Shown here one piece after another: positions 8,108 through 17,900 of a stretch of DNA of 64,000 nt. The notes under the pieces are model-generated. The model was given only the letters and a program-made list of their open reading frames with translations. It had not been told where the DNA came from and searched no databases. The stretch comes from Bryobacteraceae bacterium (GTDB lineage: Bacteria; Acidobacteriota; Terriglobia; Bryobacterales; Bryobacteraceae): positions 1-64,000 of the forward strand of contig JAIEMJ010000007.1 of NCBI GenBank assembly GCA_019752335.1, in the 5' to 3' direction. The position numbers and the translations under genes were made by a program. How positions within the stretch are numbered: position 1 is the stretch's first letter; every line of letters begins with the position of its first letter.

Positions 8108-9373
8108 ATGACGCCAACCTTCCAGCTTCGCCGCCGCGACTTACTCTTCGGCGCTCCGGCTCTTGCCTTGGCCGCCCCGCCCAAGCGGCCGAAGCTTGCC
8201 GCCATCTGTACCGTCTACTTCAAACACTCGCACTCGCAGCACATCGTCGACCGTTTCCTCGAAGGCTACGGCTGGAATGGCGAGCATCATCATCCCGAAA
8301 TGGATCTGGTTTCCATCTACGTCGATCAGATCGGCAAGACTGACTTTTCCAAAGACCGGGCCGCCCGGTTTCCCTCGATGAAGATGTATCCTTCCATCGC
8401 CGAGGCCCTGACCGCCGGTGGCAGTAAGTTAGCCGTCGACGGCGTCTTGCTTATCGGCGAACATGGCGACTATCCGAAAACCGAAAAAGGCCAAGTAAAG
8501 TACCCGCGCTACGAGTTCTTCAACGAAATTACCAAGGTATATACGGCTAGTAATCGGGTGGCGCCGATCTTCAATGACAAGCACCTCTCCTGGAATTGGG
8601 CTTGGGCCAAGGAAATGTACGACACCGCCCAAAAGATGAAAATACCTTTCATGGCGGGCTCCAGCCTGCCGGTAACCTGGCGGACGCCCTCGGTGGAAAT
8701 GCCCCTCGGCTCGAAGATTGAAGAGGCCGTCTGTGTCGGCTACGGTGGCGTCGATAGCTATGACTACCACGCCCTCGAAACTCTGCAATGCATGGTGGAG
8801 CGCCGCAAGGGCGGCGAAACCGGCGTGAAGTGGCTGGAAGCTTACCGGGGCGAACGCTTCTGGACCGCGATGAAAGAAGGCGTCTGGTCCCGCGAGCTGA
8901 TGAACGCCGCCCTGTGCCGCAGCCATACGCTCAAGCCCGCGCGGCCCGGCTTCAACAATATCTTTCCCACCGATGACGACTTACGGCGGCTGGTAAAGAA
9001 TCCGGTGGCTTACCGCTATGACCATACCGACGGCGTGAAGTCCACCATGATTCTCTTTAGTGGTCTGGTGGAGGATTTCAACTTCGCCGCCCGGCTTACT
9101 GGCCAGAAGAAGCCCTTCTCCACCCAGATGTATTTGCCGATGCCGCCCGCGCGGACGTCGCTGGCCAATTTCTTTTCACCCTTGGTGAATAACGCCGAGA
9201 AGATGTTCCTCACCGGCCAACCCACTTACCCGGTGGAACGCACCTTACTCACTACCGGACTCACCGCCGCCGGCGTGGACAGCCTCTTTGCCGGCCAGAA
9301 GCGCCTGGAGACACCGCACTTATCCGGCATCCACTACCAAGCCACCAAAGAGTCCACTTTCTGGAGAACCTAA
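8108..9373 (+). CDS. Tat-signal protein, unrecognised family (paralogue A)
   Basis: A 421-residue protein with a twin-arginine signal (LRRRDLLFGAPALALA, residues 7-22). The mature part begins with a Rossmann-like strand (KLAAICTVYFKHSHSQHI) and continues with VDGVLLIGEHGDYP, YPRYEFF, FNDKHLSW, MAGSSLPVTWR and ERRKGGETGV. These blocks recur in the next gene. I do not recognise a named family; the N-terminal strand-loop-helix and the DGVLLIGEHG block are loosely reminiscent of NAD-dependent Gfo/Idh folds but lack a clear GxGxxG. The Tat signal implies export in a folded state, often with a cofactor. It is translationally coupled to paralogue B, whose GTG abuts the stop codon here. Confidence 0.75.
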   Translation: MTPTFQLRRRDLLFGAPALALAAPPKRPKLAAICTVYFKHSHSQHIVDRFLEGYGWNGEHHHPEMDLVSIYVDQIGKTDFSKDRAARFPSMKMYPSIAEALTAGGSKLAVDGVLLIGEHGDYPKTEKGQVKYPRYEFFNEITKVYTASNRVAPIFNDKHLSWNWAWAKEMYDTAQKMKIPFMAGSSLPVTWRTPSVEMPLGSKIEEAVCVGYGGVDSYDYHALETLQCMVERRKGGETGVKWLEAYRGERFWTAMKEGVWSRELMNAALCRSHTLKPARPGFNNIFPTDDDLRRLVKNPVAYRYDHTDGVKSTMILFSGLVEDFNFAARLTGQKKPFSTQMYLPMPPARTSLANFFSPLVNNAEKMFLTGQPTYPVERTLLTTGLTAAGVDSLFAGQKRLETPHLSGIHYQATKESTFWRT

Positions 9374-10555
9374 GTGCCCAAGCGCGTCGCCATCATTACT
9401 ACCCTCTATAAGTACCTCTCGCACGCTCAGCACATGGGCGACCGGTTTCTGATCGGCTATCCGCACGAAGGCGAGTGGCATAAGCCCGACCTGCAAGTGG
9501 TGTCCTTGTATACCGATCAAAAGCCCGCCGGCGAGGACCAAAGCTTCGACCGCGCGAAGGAGTTCGGCTTCACGGTCTACAACACCATCGCCGAGGCGCT
9601 GCGCTGCGGCACCAACAAGCTGGCAGTGGACGCCGTGCTGATCATTGGCGAACACGGTAACTACCCGCGCAACGAAAAGGGCCAGGTACTGTATCCGCGT
9701 TACGAGTTTTTCAAGCAATGCGTCGACGTCTTTGAGCAGGACGGCCGCGCCGTCCCGGTCTATAACGACAAGCATCTGAGTTACAGCTTTGAGAAGGCCA
9801 AGTGGATGGTGGACCAAGGCAAGCGCCTTAAGTTTCCTATGCTGGCTGGATCCTCGCTGCCGGTTACGTGGCGTTTGCCGGACCTGGAACTGCCTCTCAA
9901 TTGCGAGATCGAAGAGGCCCTGATGGTCGGCGTGGGCGGTAGTGATCCGATGGATTATCACGCGCTCGAGGCGATGCAATGCATGATCGAGCGCCGTAAG
10001 GGCGGCGAAACCGGCGTACGCCGCGTGCAACTCATCCAAGGCGATGCCGTCTGGACAGCAGGCGACGCCGGCCGTTATTCAAAGCAGTTACTCACCGCCG
10101 CTCTCTCGCGCAGCGACACGCCGCAGGGAAAGACACTCGTCGATGGCCGCACGCAGGACTTACTCGGCAATGGCGAATTACCTAAGTTAGTGAAAAATCC
10201 CGCGGCTTACTTTATCGAACACAACGATGGCCTGAAAACAACTTTGCTCATGCTCGACGGCGCCGTCCAGGACTACTGCTTCGCCGCCAAAGTAAGGGGC
10301 ATGCGGGGTTATCCCTCCACGCAGTTCTTCCTTTCGCCCGTCCCCAACGTCACTTATTCCGCCTGCCTAGTGAGCAAGATCGAGGAAATGTTCGTCACCG
10401 GCAAAGCGCCCTATCCGGTGGAAAGGACGCTGATCGTCAGCGGCGCCCTGGAAGCTTGCCTTACCTCGAAGTTACAAGGCGGCAAGGTTCTTGATACGCC
10501 CGCCTTGAACGTTCGCTACCGCGCCCCCAAGGAGCCGCAACACGCGCGGACATAA
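9374..10555 (+). CDS. Cytoplasmic homologue of the preceding gene (paralogue B)
   Basis: A 393-residue protein that aligns over its whole length with the gene before it (VDAVLIIGEHGNYP, YPRYEFF, YNDKHLSY, LAGSSLPVTWR, ERRKGGETGV). It starts directly with the first beta strand (MPKRVAIITTLYKYLSHAQH) and has no signal peptide. The GTG start at 9374 follows the upstream TAA with no gap and is preceded by GGAGA, so translation is coupled. The pair therefore seems to put one form outside and one inside the cytoplasm, or to form a heteromer. No catalytic residues can be assigned; the conserved E-H-G and N-D-K-H blocks are candidates. Confidence 0.75.
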   Translation: MPKRVAIITTLYKYLSHAQHMGDRFLIGYPHEGEWHKPDLQVVSLYTDQKPAGEDQSFDRAKEFGFTVYNTIAEALRCGTNKLAVDAVLIIGEHGNYPRNEKGQVLYPRYEFFKQCVDVFEQDGRAVPVYNDKHLSYSFEKAKWMVDQGKRLKFPMLAGSSLPVTWRLPDLELPLNCEIEEALMVGVGGSDPMDYHALEAMQCMIERRKGGETGVRRVQLIQGDAVWTAGDAGRYSKQLLTAALSRSDTPQGKTLVDGRTQDLLGNGELPKLVKNPAAYFIEHNDGLKTTLLMLDGAVQDYCFAAKVRGMRGYPSTQFFLSPVPNVTYSACLVSKIEEMFVTGKAPYPVERTLIVSGALEACLTSKLQGGKVLDTPALNVRYRAPKEPQHART

Positions 10556-10583
10556 TGGCCCTTTACGTGCTGCACTCATCGCC

Positions 10584-11594
10584 ATGAAATGGCTCTTCAC
10601 TCTGCTGGCGACGCTAAACCTCGCCGCGCAGGACCCCAGCTTCGGCGTCCAATCGCGCTTTGTCCTGGTGCCGGTTATGGTTACGGATGCCCAGGGCAAG
10701 CCCGTCGATGGCTTGGAGGAGGCCGACTTCGCGCTGCTCGACAAGGGCAAGCGGCAGAAAGTGACCGTCGACACCATCGGCACAGGTGTGGCGCCGATCG
10801 CCCTGATCGTGGCAGTGCAAGCGGCGGGAATTTCCGGCCCCGTGCTCGACAAGGTACGCAAAGTGAGTTCCATGGTGCAGCCTTTGCTCACCGGCGCGCG
10901 CGGGTGCGCCGGCTTGGTCGCGTTTTCGGAACGGGTGAACTGGCTCACCGAATGTACCCAGGATCCGAACGCGCTGGACCGTGCTTTCGCCGCCCTGCAG
11001 CCCGGCGCCGCGAAGTCGGCGCACATGCTCGACGCGGCCCAGCAGGCCGTGGAACGGCTCAAAGTTCGCAAGGCCCGCCGCGTCTTGCTGCTGATTTCCG
11101 AGTCGCGCGACCGCGGCAGTGAAACCGACTTACAGACGCTCTTACTCGCCGCGCAGAATGCCGGCGTGACCATTTACGCGATGACTTACTCCGCTTTTCA
11201 AACCGCCTTCACACAAAAGAGCGCCGCCAACGCGCCGCGGAAACGCGGTCCCGCCACGCCCAACGTCATCCCGGGTGACCCGAACTTCGTCCCGCTGGAA
11301 GGCCGCATGGACATCCTCGGCGGGTTCGCCGAGTTGGCGCGCTTGGGACAGGTGAATATGACCGAGGTCCTTACCAAGCAGACGGGCGGCGTTACGCTGC
11401 CGTTCGCCCGCCAGAAGGGCCTGGAGAATGCCATCGAGAAGCTCGGCGGGGAGCTACACACCCAGTATGTTCTGGGCTTCACGCCGGACACGGACGACCC
11501 TGGCTACCATCCGCTCGAAGTCCGCGTGAACGGCCGTCCCGGCCTGCAAATCCGCGCCCGCCCCGGGTACTGGACCGTCCCCGCCACTCCGTAA
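10584..11594 (+). CDS. VWFA-related Acidobacterial-type secreted protein
   Basis: A 336-residue protein with a short signal peptide (MKWLFTLLATLNLAAQDP) followed by a von Willebrand A-like domain of the kind found almost only in Acidobacteriota (TIGR03436-like). The opening VLVPVMVTDAQGKPVDGL-EEADF and the closing LHTQYVLGFTPDTDD plus GYHPLEVRV are the signature. The metal-ion-dependent adhesion site appears incomplete: the usual DxSxS is replaced by ALIVAVQAAG, so Mg-dependent ligand binding is doubtful. The start is the ATG at 10584; a CATAAT hexamer at 10551-10556 overlaps the end of the previous gene. It is useful as a taxonomic pointer. Confidence 0.85.
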   Translation: MKWLFTLLATLNLAAQDPSFGVQSRFVLVPVMVTDAQGKPVDGLEEADFALLDKGKRQKVTVDTIGTGVAPIALIVAVQAAGISGPVLDKVRKVSSMVQPLLTGARGCAGLVAFSERVNWLTECTQDPNALDRAFAALQPGAAKSAHMLDAAQQAVERLKVRKARRVLLLISESRDRGSETDLQTLLLAAQNAGVTIYAMTYSAFQTAFTQKSAANAPRKRGPATPNVIPGDPNFVPLEGRMDILGGFAELARLGQVNMTEVLTKQTGGVTLPFARQKGLENAIEKLGGELHTQYVLGFTPDTDDPGYHPLEVRVNGRPGLQIRARPGYWTVPATP

Positions 11595-11598
11595 CCGC

Positions 11599-11604
11599 TA
11601 TAAT
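11599..11604 (+). promoter_or_regulatory. Consensus TATAAT 6 nt before GTG start
   Basis: A perfect TATAAT ends 6 nt before the GTG at 11611, with no ribosome-binding sequence between. This is the clearest example in the window of the short-spacing -10/start arrangement. Confidence 0.5.
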
Positions 11605-11610
11605 CTTGGG

Positions 11611-12777
11611 GTGTTCCGTTTTCTCCTGTTTGCCCTGTTACCCGGCCTCCTGGCTGGCGCGCCGGTGCGTGTCCTGTTCGTCGGCAATAGCTACACTTAC
11701 TACAACAGCTTGCCCAGCATGGTGGAAGAATTGGCGCAAGCGGCGGGCCTCGACATCGAAACCAAAGCCTTCACCCGCGGCGGCTCGACGCTGCTGGAGA
11801 TGGAACTGCACCCCGAGTTACGCGCCCTCTTTAACGAGAAGTGGGACTACGTCGTGTTGCAGGAGCAAAGCACCCTCGGTTTCTCTTCCTGGAACGGCGA
11901 ACTGAGCGTCAACGATCCCGCCTACTTCCTACAGGGCGCCCGCCTGCTGGCGCAGCGAGCCAAGGCGAGCAACGCCAAGCTGATTCTGTACGCGACCTGG
12001 GCCCGCAAAAAGCGACCCGAAATCCAGAGCCACCTCGACTATGGCTACCAGGCCGCTGCGCGCGAAGTGAATGCCACCATCGCACCCGTGGGCCGCGCCT
12101 GGGCCGCCGTACGCGAGTTGCAGCCGTCGCTCGAACTCTTTGACCCGGACGGCTCTCACCCCAGCGCCAACGGCTCTTACCTCGGCGCCTGCGTCATCAT
12201 GCGGACCATCTTGGGCCGGCCCTGCACGGGCTTACCGGGCACCTTGCGCGGCTCCGTGCTGAACGTCCGGGGCCAGCGTGAGGACAACAAGGTTGCCGAG
12301 TTGATCGCTTTGAAGCCGGACGTCGCCGCCCTTTTGCAGCGCGCCGCCGACGAGGCTACGCCAGAACCTGGCGTCTATCCGCCGGCGCCGGTGCCGGTGT
12401 TCACGTCCGGCCACAAGCCCAAGTCCGACGAGTTTAGCGGCCGCTGGAAAGGCCGAGTCTTTTTCTATGCGAGCCCCGCGAATTTTGAGCTGGACCTGAA
12501 GCCCGACGCTGACGCCTGTGTCGGCAGTTTCCGCCTCACGGCCGAAAACGGAAGTTGGTCCACGGCGCGCCGCATGGCCACCTGTCAACTTACCGAACAG
12601 GGTATCGTCTTCACCTTGGCTGATCCCGTGGGCGGCGCCACGGAGCGCCACACGCTGGTCTTCAACAGCAAAGGGCAAATCAACGCCGCCGCCACCGTGG
12701 ATTACCGCACCAGCATGCGGCGTTCCGGCGGCACCTACGTGGCGCGTCAGGATGGCCCGCGCACGTCATCGCGTTAG
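11611..12777 (+). CDS. Secreted SGNH-hydrolase-like protein
   Basis: A 388-residue protein with a signal peptide (about residues 1-17). The SGNH/GDSL blocks are visible in order: VRVLFVGNSYTYYNSLPSM (block I, Ser in GNSYT), RGGSTLLEME (block II Gly), WDYVVLQEQSTLG (block III), and DGSHPSANGSYLGAC (block V Asp/His). Residues ~1-220 form the hydrolase; residues ~270-385 form a beta-rich C-terminal domain (FSGRWKGRVFFYASP). Substrates in this group are usually acetylated carbohydrates or lipids; none can be chosen here. The start is GTG at 11611, with TATAAT 6 nt upstream. Confidence 0.78.
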   Translation: MFRFLLFALLPGLLAGAPVRVLFVGNSYTYYNSLPSMVEELAQAAGLDIETKAFTRGGSTLLEMELHPELRALFNEKWDYVVLQEQSTLGFSSWNGELSVNDPAYFLQGARLLAQRAKASNAKLILYATWARKKRPEIQSHLDYGYQAAAREVNATIAPVGRAWAAVRELQPSLELFDPDGSHPSANGSYLGACVIMRTILGRPCTGLPGTLRGSVLNVRGQREDNKVAELIALKPDVAALLQRAADEATPEPGVYPPAPVPVFTSGHKPKSDEFSGRWKGRVFFYASPANFELDLKPDADACVGSFRLTAENGSWSTARRMATCQLTEQGIVFTLADPVGGATERHTLVFNSKGQINAAATVDYRTSMRRSGGTYVARQDGPRTSSR

Positions 12778-12811
12778 TACTGGGGAACCACATCGCCCGG
12801 TACTAAGGCCG

Positions 12812-12826
12812 CTCCCCGAGGGGGAG
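12812..12826. terminator. Short GC hairpin after the SGNH gene
   Basis: CTCCCC (12812-12817) and GGGGAG (12821-12826) form a 6-bp stem with a 3-nt loop, 35 nt after the stop codon. No T-run follows, so termination is uncertain. Confidence 0.25.
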
Positions 12827-12887
12827 AAATCTTCGGTACCATTTGGGGATCACGCCTCTGTCCGACGTGCCTTACTCTGAGGTTGTC

Positions 12888-13097
12888 ATGAATCAACGCA
12901 CTGGCGAAATCATCCGTTTGAACGAAATATTGGGCGTCGGCTACGTCCGGGATCCGCAGGCCCGCGAGTTGTTTCCCTTCCGGGTTACCGAAAACACGCG
13001 CAAGGTGAATGAGGGCGACAGCGTCTCCTTCGTGGTGGAGCGCGACTGGGCTCGCTCCTTGACGGTGGTTCCCCGGCACTACACGGCAACCGCCTAG
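12888..13097 (+). CDS. Small cold-shock-domain-like protein
   Basis: A 69-residue protein starting MNQRTGEIIRLNEILGVG. The pattern G-x-I-x-R-L-N-x5-G-x-V followed by ELFPFR and VNEGDSVSFVVER resembles a cold-shock/S1-like OB fold (compare the usual GxIxRL..kGfGFI and G..V.Fe). The aromatic RNP motifs are weakened (GVGYV, LFPFR), so nucleic-acid binding is plausible but unproven. The start is the ATG at 12888. A longer in-frame start at 12843 exists but its extra residues are unlike the family. The gene lies alone between the SGNH hydrolase and the M48 protease genes. Confidence 0.6.
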   Translation: MNQRTGEIIRLNEILGVGYVRDPQARELFPFRVTENTRKVNEGDSVSFVVERDWARSLTVVPRHYTATA

Positions 13098-13152
13098 CCT
13101 CAGGCGAATCCCCCATGCACGGGGCGGGGCAATCGCCCGATATTTCAGGCGT

Positions 13153-14886
13153 ATGGGTTTCGGGGGTATGGTTCGCAAGCTTTTTGGCGTGCTCTGGCTC
13201 GCTGGCCGGTTGCTCGCCCAGGATGAGGACGACGATAACGGCAAACTCGCTTACGTCGACCTGCGGCTGGACTCTTCCGGCCACGGCGAGCTCACCGTCT
13301 CTTTCACGGGCGTCACCGGGCTGGACCGGTTTCTTACCCCCGCGCTGCAAGCAGCCCTCACCCGGCCCTTGCGTTGTGAGCAAGTGAGCCTCTCCGGCCA
13401 AACCCTACGTGCCTTCTGTCCCCAGCAACTTTCCTTAGTCGGCGCGAATCTGGCGGGCGCCATCCGCATGGACGCTCTGTTTCAGCCCCTCTTCGACCTC
13501 GGCATCGACGATGTGGTGGCGTTCATCCACGTGCCCGACGCCGCGGCCAACCCCACCACTCCGGAAGCCGCCAACTGGTCACAGGTGCTGCGCGAAGGCA
13601 GCGGACTGCGTTACGGCCATCGCTCCGGCGCGCGTCATTACCTGCCGGCCACCTTGCAGATCGAGTATCCAGCCCGCCATCAAGGCGGCGGCGAGATGCG
13701 TTCTACGCTGCTGGCCATCTGCGGCATCATCTTTCTTCCGGCCTTCGTTGCCTTCGCCCTTGCCCGCCGCGCCACTTCGGCCTTAGCCGACGACGAGGAA
13801 GCCGCCATCGGTGAAGAAGCGCTGTGGGTGGACTTACTCGTCCAGTTCCTGACCCTGGTCTGGATCGGCCTGCTGAGTTCGTTGGAGATGCGTGATCTTG
13901 CGCATTCCCTCTTTCCGGGCGAGCCGCTGGCGGGTGCGCTCTTCGGGTTCTTGCTCATCGTTTTGCCGCCGGTGCTGGGCGGTATGAACTGCCTCGGCGT
14001 TTGGTTCCCGGTGCTGGAGCGCGCGGGACTGACGGGCGGGCTTAGCTTTGGGCGAGCCCTGGTGGTCCACGCTGTTCACCACGCCCGGTTGCTGGTGCCC
14101 ACGGCGATGCTGGGGATTGCGATCGAGGTCTTTCCGAAGAGCTTCTCCGGCGGGCTCCTCGCGCTGGCCGTTACGGGGGTGGTGAGCCTGGTGCTCGCGA
14201 TCCTTGGGAGCGAAGGCACCTTCCGCAACGCGCAGCCCCTGCGCGGGGGCGAGTTGTGGGAGCGCGCGCAAGCCTTGGCCGCCGCCGCGCGAGTCCGCTT
14301 GCGGCGAGTCTGGATTCTCGATCCCGCCACACCGGCTAATGCTTACGCCTTGCCCGGTAAGCAGATCGCCCTCTCGCCCGCCTTCCTGAGCACCCTCGAC
14401 AAGCCGCAGGTGGACGCGATTATCGCGCACGAACTGGCGCACATCCGGCACAATGACTTCAAGAACTCGACGCTCGTCTACATGGCGTATCTCGCCGTCG
14501 GCGCGCCCCTACTGCACGCTTACTTCTCGCACTGGATCCTAGTGCCGCAATCGCTCGTGATCCTGCTGCTGTTGGGCGTCTTGTCACGCCACGCTGAATA
14601 TCGCGCGGACCGGCTCGCCGGCGAACTCGTCTCCCCGGAAGCTGCCGTCCGCGCCCTGGCCCGCATCACGCGGCAGGGCCGCCAGCCCGTTACCCTGAAC
14701 CCGTTCACCGAGGTGCTGCTTTCGCACCCGTCGCTCGAGAACCGGGTCCGGGCGATCGCCTACGATCATCAGCAGACGACGGACTGGCTGCGCCGCATCC
14801 TGCTGGACGAATGGGAGAACCGGCCGGCGGCCACCGAGCTTTACCGGCTCGCGGAGCCGGTAAAGCCGGTGCTTGTCGAGACTTGA
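13153..14886 (+). CDS. Membrane M48-family metalloprotease
   Basis: A 577-residue protein with a secreted N-terminal domain (about residues 20-180) followed by several transmembrane segments (near 185-205, 225-245, 260-280, 305-325, 335-355). An M48-type catalytic region follows, with HELAHIRHNDF around residue 428 (HExxH) and the downstream glutamate in EYRADRLAGE. PFTEVLLSHPSLENRVRAI is the usual M48 C-terminal block. Relatives (HtpX/BlaR-like) degrade or sense misfolded membrane proteins. The long exported N-terminal region is not one I recognise. The start is the ATG at 13153, with a TATTTC hexamer 6 nt upstream; 13168 is an alternative. Confidence 0.8.
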   Translation: MGFGGMVRKLFGVLWLAGRLLAQDEDDDNGKLAYVDLRLDSSGHGELTVSFTGVTGLDRFLTPALQAALTRPLRCEQVSLSGQTLRAFCPQQLSLVGANLAGAIRMDALFQPLFDLGIDDVVAFIHVPDAAANPTTPEAANWSQVLREGSGLRYGHRSGARHYLPATLQIEYPARHQGGGEMRSTLLAICGIIFLPAFVAFALARRATSALADDEEAAIGEEALWVDLLVQFLTLVWIGLLSSLEMRDLAHSLFPGEPLAGALFGFLLIVLPPVLGGMNCLGVWFPVLERAGLTGGLSFGRALVVHAVHHARLLVPTAMLGIAIEVFPKSFSGGLLALAVTGVVSLVLAILGSEGTFRNAQPLRGGELWERAQALAAAARVRLRRVWILDPATPANAYALPGKQIALSPAFLSTLDKPQVDAIIAHELAHIRHNDFKNSTLVYMAYLAVGAPLLHAYFSHWILVPQSLVILLLLGVLSRHAEYRADRLAGELVSPEAAVRALARITRQGRQPVTLNPFTEVLLSHPSLENRVRAIAYDHQQTTDWLRRILLDEWENRPAATELYRLAEPVKPVLVET

Positions 14887-14891
14887 AAGGG

Positions 14892-14915
14892 AGGACAGAC
14901 CGGGAGGTCTGTCCT
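14892..14915. terminator. Perfect 10-bp hairpin between convergent genes
   Basis: AGGACAGACC (14892-14901) and GGTCTGTCCT (14906-14915) pair perfectly around a GGGA loop. The hairpin lies between the stops of the M48 gene and the TonB receptor gene and could end transcription from both sides. It lacks a clear U-tract. Confidence 0.5.
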
Positions 14916-14920
14916 AGTGC

Positions 14921-17900
14921 TTAAAAATCGAAGCGCAACGCGAACTGAAGAATGCGGGCGCCGGATTGATTCGAGGCGCCAGTGGGCGTCCCCGAGATCA
15001 CGCCGAAGGTTTGCGGCGTTTGCAGATTTACCGCGGGCGCCAGGAAGTTCACAGTGTTGAAGAGATTGTAGGCTTCCGTGCGGAAGGTGGCGTGGGCTTG
15101 CTCCGTGATGCGGAAGCGCTTCACGATGGAAAGGTCCGTATTGAAGAAGCCAGGGCCGCGGAAGGTATTGCGGCCCGAGTTGCCCACGGAGCCTGGCGCG
15201 GGCACCGAAAAGAGGGCGAGTTGCGCGGGCGTGAAGAATCGGACGCCGCCCCCGAAACGCTCGATCTTGCCGATGCTGCGATCCGTGCCATTGTAGTCGG
15301 CGAGCGAACCGATGTTGCTGGCCAGCGGACCGAAGTCCGTGGTGTTCGGCCCGGTCAGAACGCCCGAAGAGATGCTGAGCGGCTGGCCGGATGTGAGGAT
15401 ACCCAGCGAGCCCACTTCCCAGCCGGCCGCGAAGCGGTCCACCCAGCCGGGCATATTGCGGCCGATGAACTTGCCGCGGCCGATCGGTAGCGTGTAGGCG
15501 GCGGACCAGTTCAGCGTATGCGGGCGGTCCGCATCGGAGCGGCCGCGCATGAGGCTGAAGTTGTAATTGTCCAACGGACCTGTGTTGCCGCCGCCATCGA
15601 TCGAGGCGTTGTCGATCGTCTTGGACCAGGTGTAGTTGATCGCCCCCTTTAGGGCGCCAGCCTGGCGGCGCAGGCTCAACTGGAGCGAGTCATAGGCGGT
15701 ACGGCCGGCGTTCGTGGAGAGCCAAACATTGGTGAACTGCGGGAAGTTACGCAGGTAGAAAGGCGAAAGGCCGGCGGCGGCGTAGCGAGAGAAGCTATTC
15801 GTGTCGATGGTGTTCGCCGCCGCGCCGACTGCGCCCTGGCGTACCGGCGTCGCACCGATGGCGTTAATGGCTGCCGTGGGAGTATCGAACATGCGCACCA
15901 GAGCGTTGCCCGCGGAGGGGGCCGTGTTGTTGGCCTGGAAGGCGCGCAATTCATTGAAGTCGCGCAGGAAGCCACTGCCGTAGATGCGGGTCTGGTTGAC
16001 GTTCTGGTCGAGCAATTGCTTCACGCCCCGATTGGAGACGTATCCGGCTTCTACCACCGTATTCCGCGCGATTTCGCGCTGCACGGTGAGGTTGAGCTGC
16101 ATGACGTAGGGCTGCCGGAAGTTGGGATCGAAGAGGTTGATGGCGCCGAAGGTACGGGTGGCCGCGGGAGTCAAAGTTGGGGTAGCGGGCGGGGCCGGGA
16201 ACACCAAGCTACGGTCACTGGCGCGGACGTCGCTACCGGCGGCCGAGTTCGGGAAGACCGAGATCGCCTGGGCGAAGCCCGGCGTCGTGCTATCCGGGTC
16301 AATCGTCGCCGTGCCCACCACGCGGTCGTAGAACAGGCCCCACGAGCCGCGCACGGACGTCTTTTGGTCGGCGAAGGGCGACCAAGCAAAGCCAAAGCGC
16401 GGCGCGAAGTTATTCTTGTCGTTCTTAAACCAGGAGTTACTGCGGGCCACGGTGAGGTCACTGATCTGGCCCACGGTATTCACTAAGCCGGACGCGGCCT
16501 GGACGATGTTTCCCTGGAGCTTGTCGCGTTCAAACGGGACGCCGTAGAATTCGTAGCGCAGGCCGATGTTCAGGGTCAGGTTCTTGCGCACGCGCCAATC
16601 GTCCTGAAAGTAGTAGGCATAGTCGCGGAAGATGAAATTCCGCACCCGCGGCTTCCCGGCGGCGAAGGTGGTGAGGTCACTGTAGAACGTGGTATTGATC
16701 GCGCTCACGCGGCCCAACAGGTCGTTGTAGAGATTGTCAAAGCGTTGGCGATCCGCCGCGGCAATCTGTGCTCCCGCAGGTCCAATGTTGCCCGGCGCAG
16801 CGTTGCCGTTGCCCTGGCCCACCGCGATGTTGGGCCAGATATTGGCGTCGTTGGTTTGCCATTGCAGAATGCTCGAAAAGCGGAAGCCGGTTTTATAGGT
16901 ATGGTTCCCCTTGATGATGGAAAGATTGTCCGCGATCTGCGGATTCACCGGCGAATTGCGCGAGGAACCGAAGCCCGTCGGAATCGGATTTGTGAAGAGG
17001 TTCGCGCTGATCAGCGCCTGGCCCGGATAAGTCACGCTGCGGACGCGCCCGAAGGTGACGGAGCTTTCGGAATAACCCAGGACAAAGTCATTCACCAGGC
17101 GCGGATTGATCGTCCAGTTGACCCCGGTGGAGTAGCCGGAGCGGATGCCGCCTTGGGTGCCGTTCGGTTGGCCAGGGAAGGTGGCTTCGGCGTTGTTGAG
17201 CGAATCCGCCAGGGTGACGGTTTTGAACCAGGAGTAACGGAAGTAGGCGCGAATTTTTTGGGTCGCCTGCCAGTCCGTCTTGAAGGTGTGCTGGTCGCCG
17301 TTGTTGTTGGCGGGGGCGTTGAAGCGGAAACCGGCCGTGTTCAGGCGGTCGCCGACGTCGAAGTTGTTGGGCGGGGGTAGCAGGGCCAGGTTCCCGGCCA
17401 CTTGCCGGTCAATCCCGATGCCGCGCGGGTCGTTGCGGACGATATCGAAGCTGCGCGTTTCGCCCGCGCCGGGCTGGCCGGCCGGTACGATCCAGCGGAA
17501 CACGCCCGCTTTCGCCTCGGGCGTGAGCACCGTGCGATTGCGGACCACTTCCTGCGCCACGCGCGAGCCCTGGTAGTTGTAGAAGAAGAACAGCTTGTCC
17601 TTGCCCTTAAATACTTTCGGAATCGTCACCGGTCCGCCGAAGGAGCCGCCGAATTGATTCTGAATAAACTTAGGCCGCAATAGCTCCACGCCGTTCGACT
17701 TATTGAAAAAGTTATTCGCGTTCAGCACCGTGTTGCGGTGATATTCGAACAGGTTGCCGTGGAAGATATTCGTCCCGGAGCGCGTGATCAATTCCACCGT
17801 ACCGCCCGCGTTGCGGCCGTACTCGGCCTTGGCGCCGTTGGTGATGATGCGGAACTCTTCCACAGAATCGGTATTGCTCGCGTTCATCGTCAAGCCCAGG

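Noticed and set aside
16745-17380. 211-codon plus-strand frame inside the large receptor gene
   Set aside because: Antisense to an unambiguous TonB-dependent receptor, with no independent start signals.
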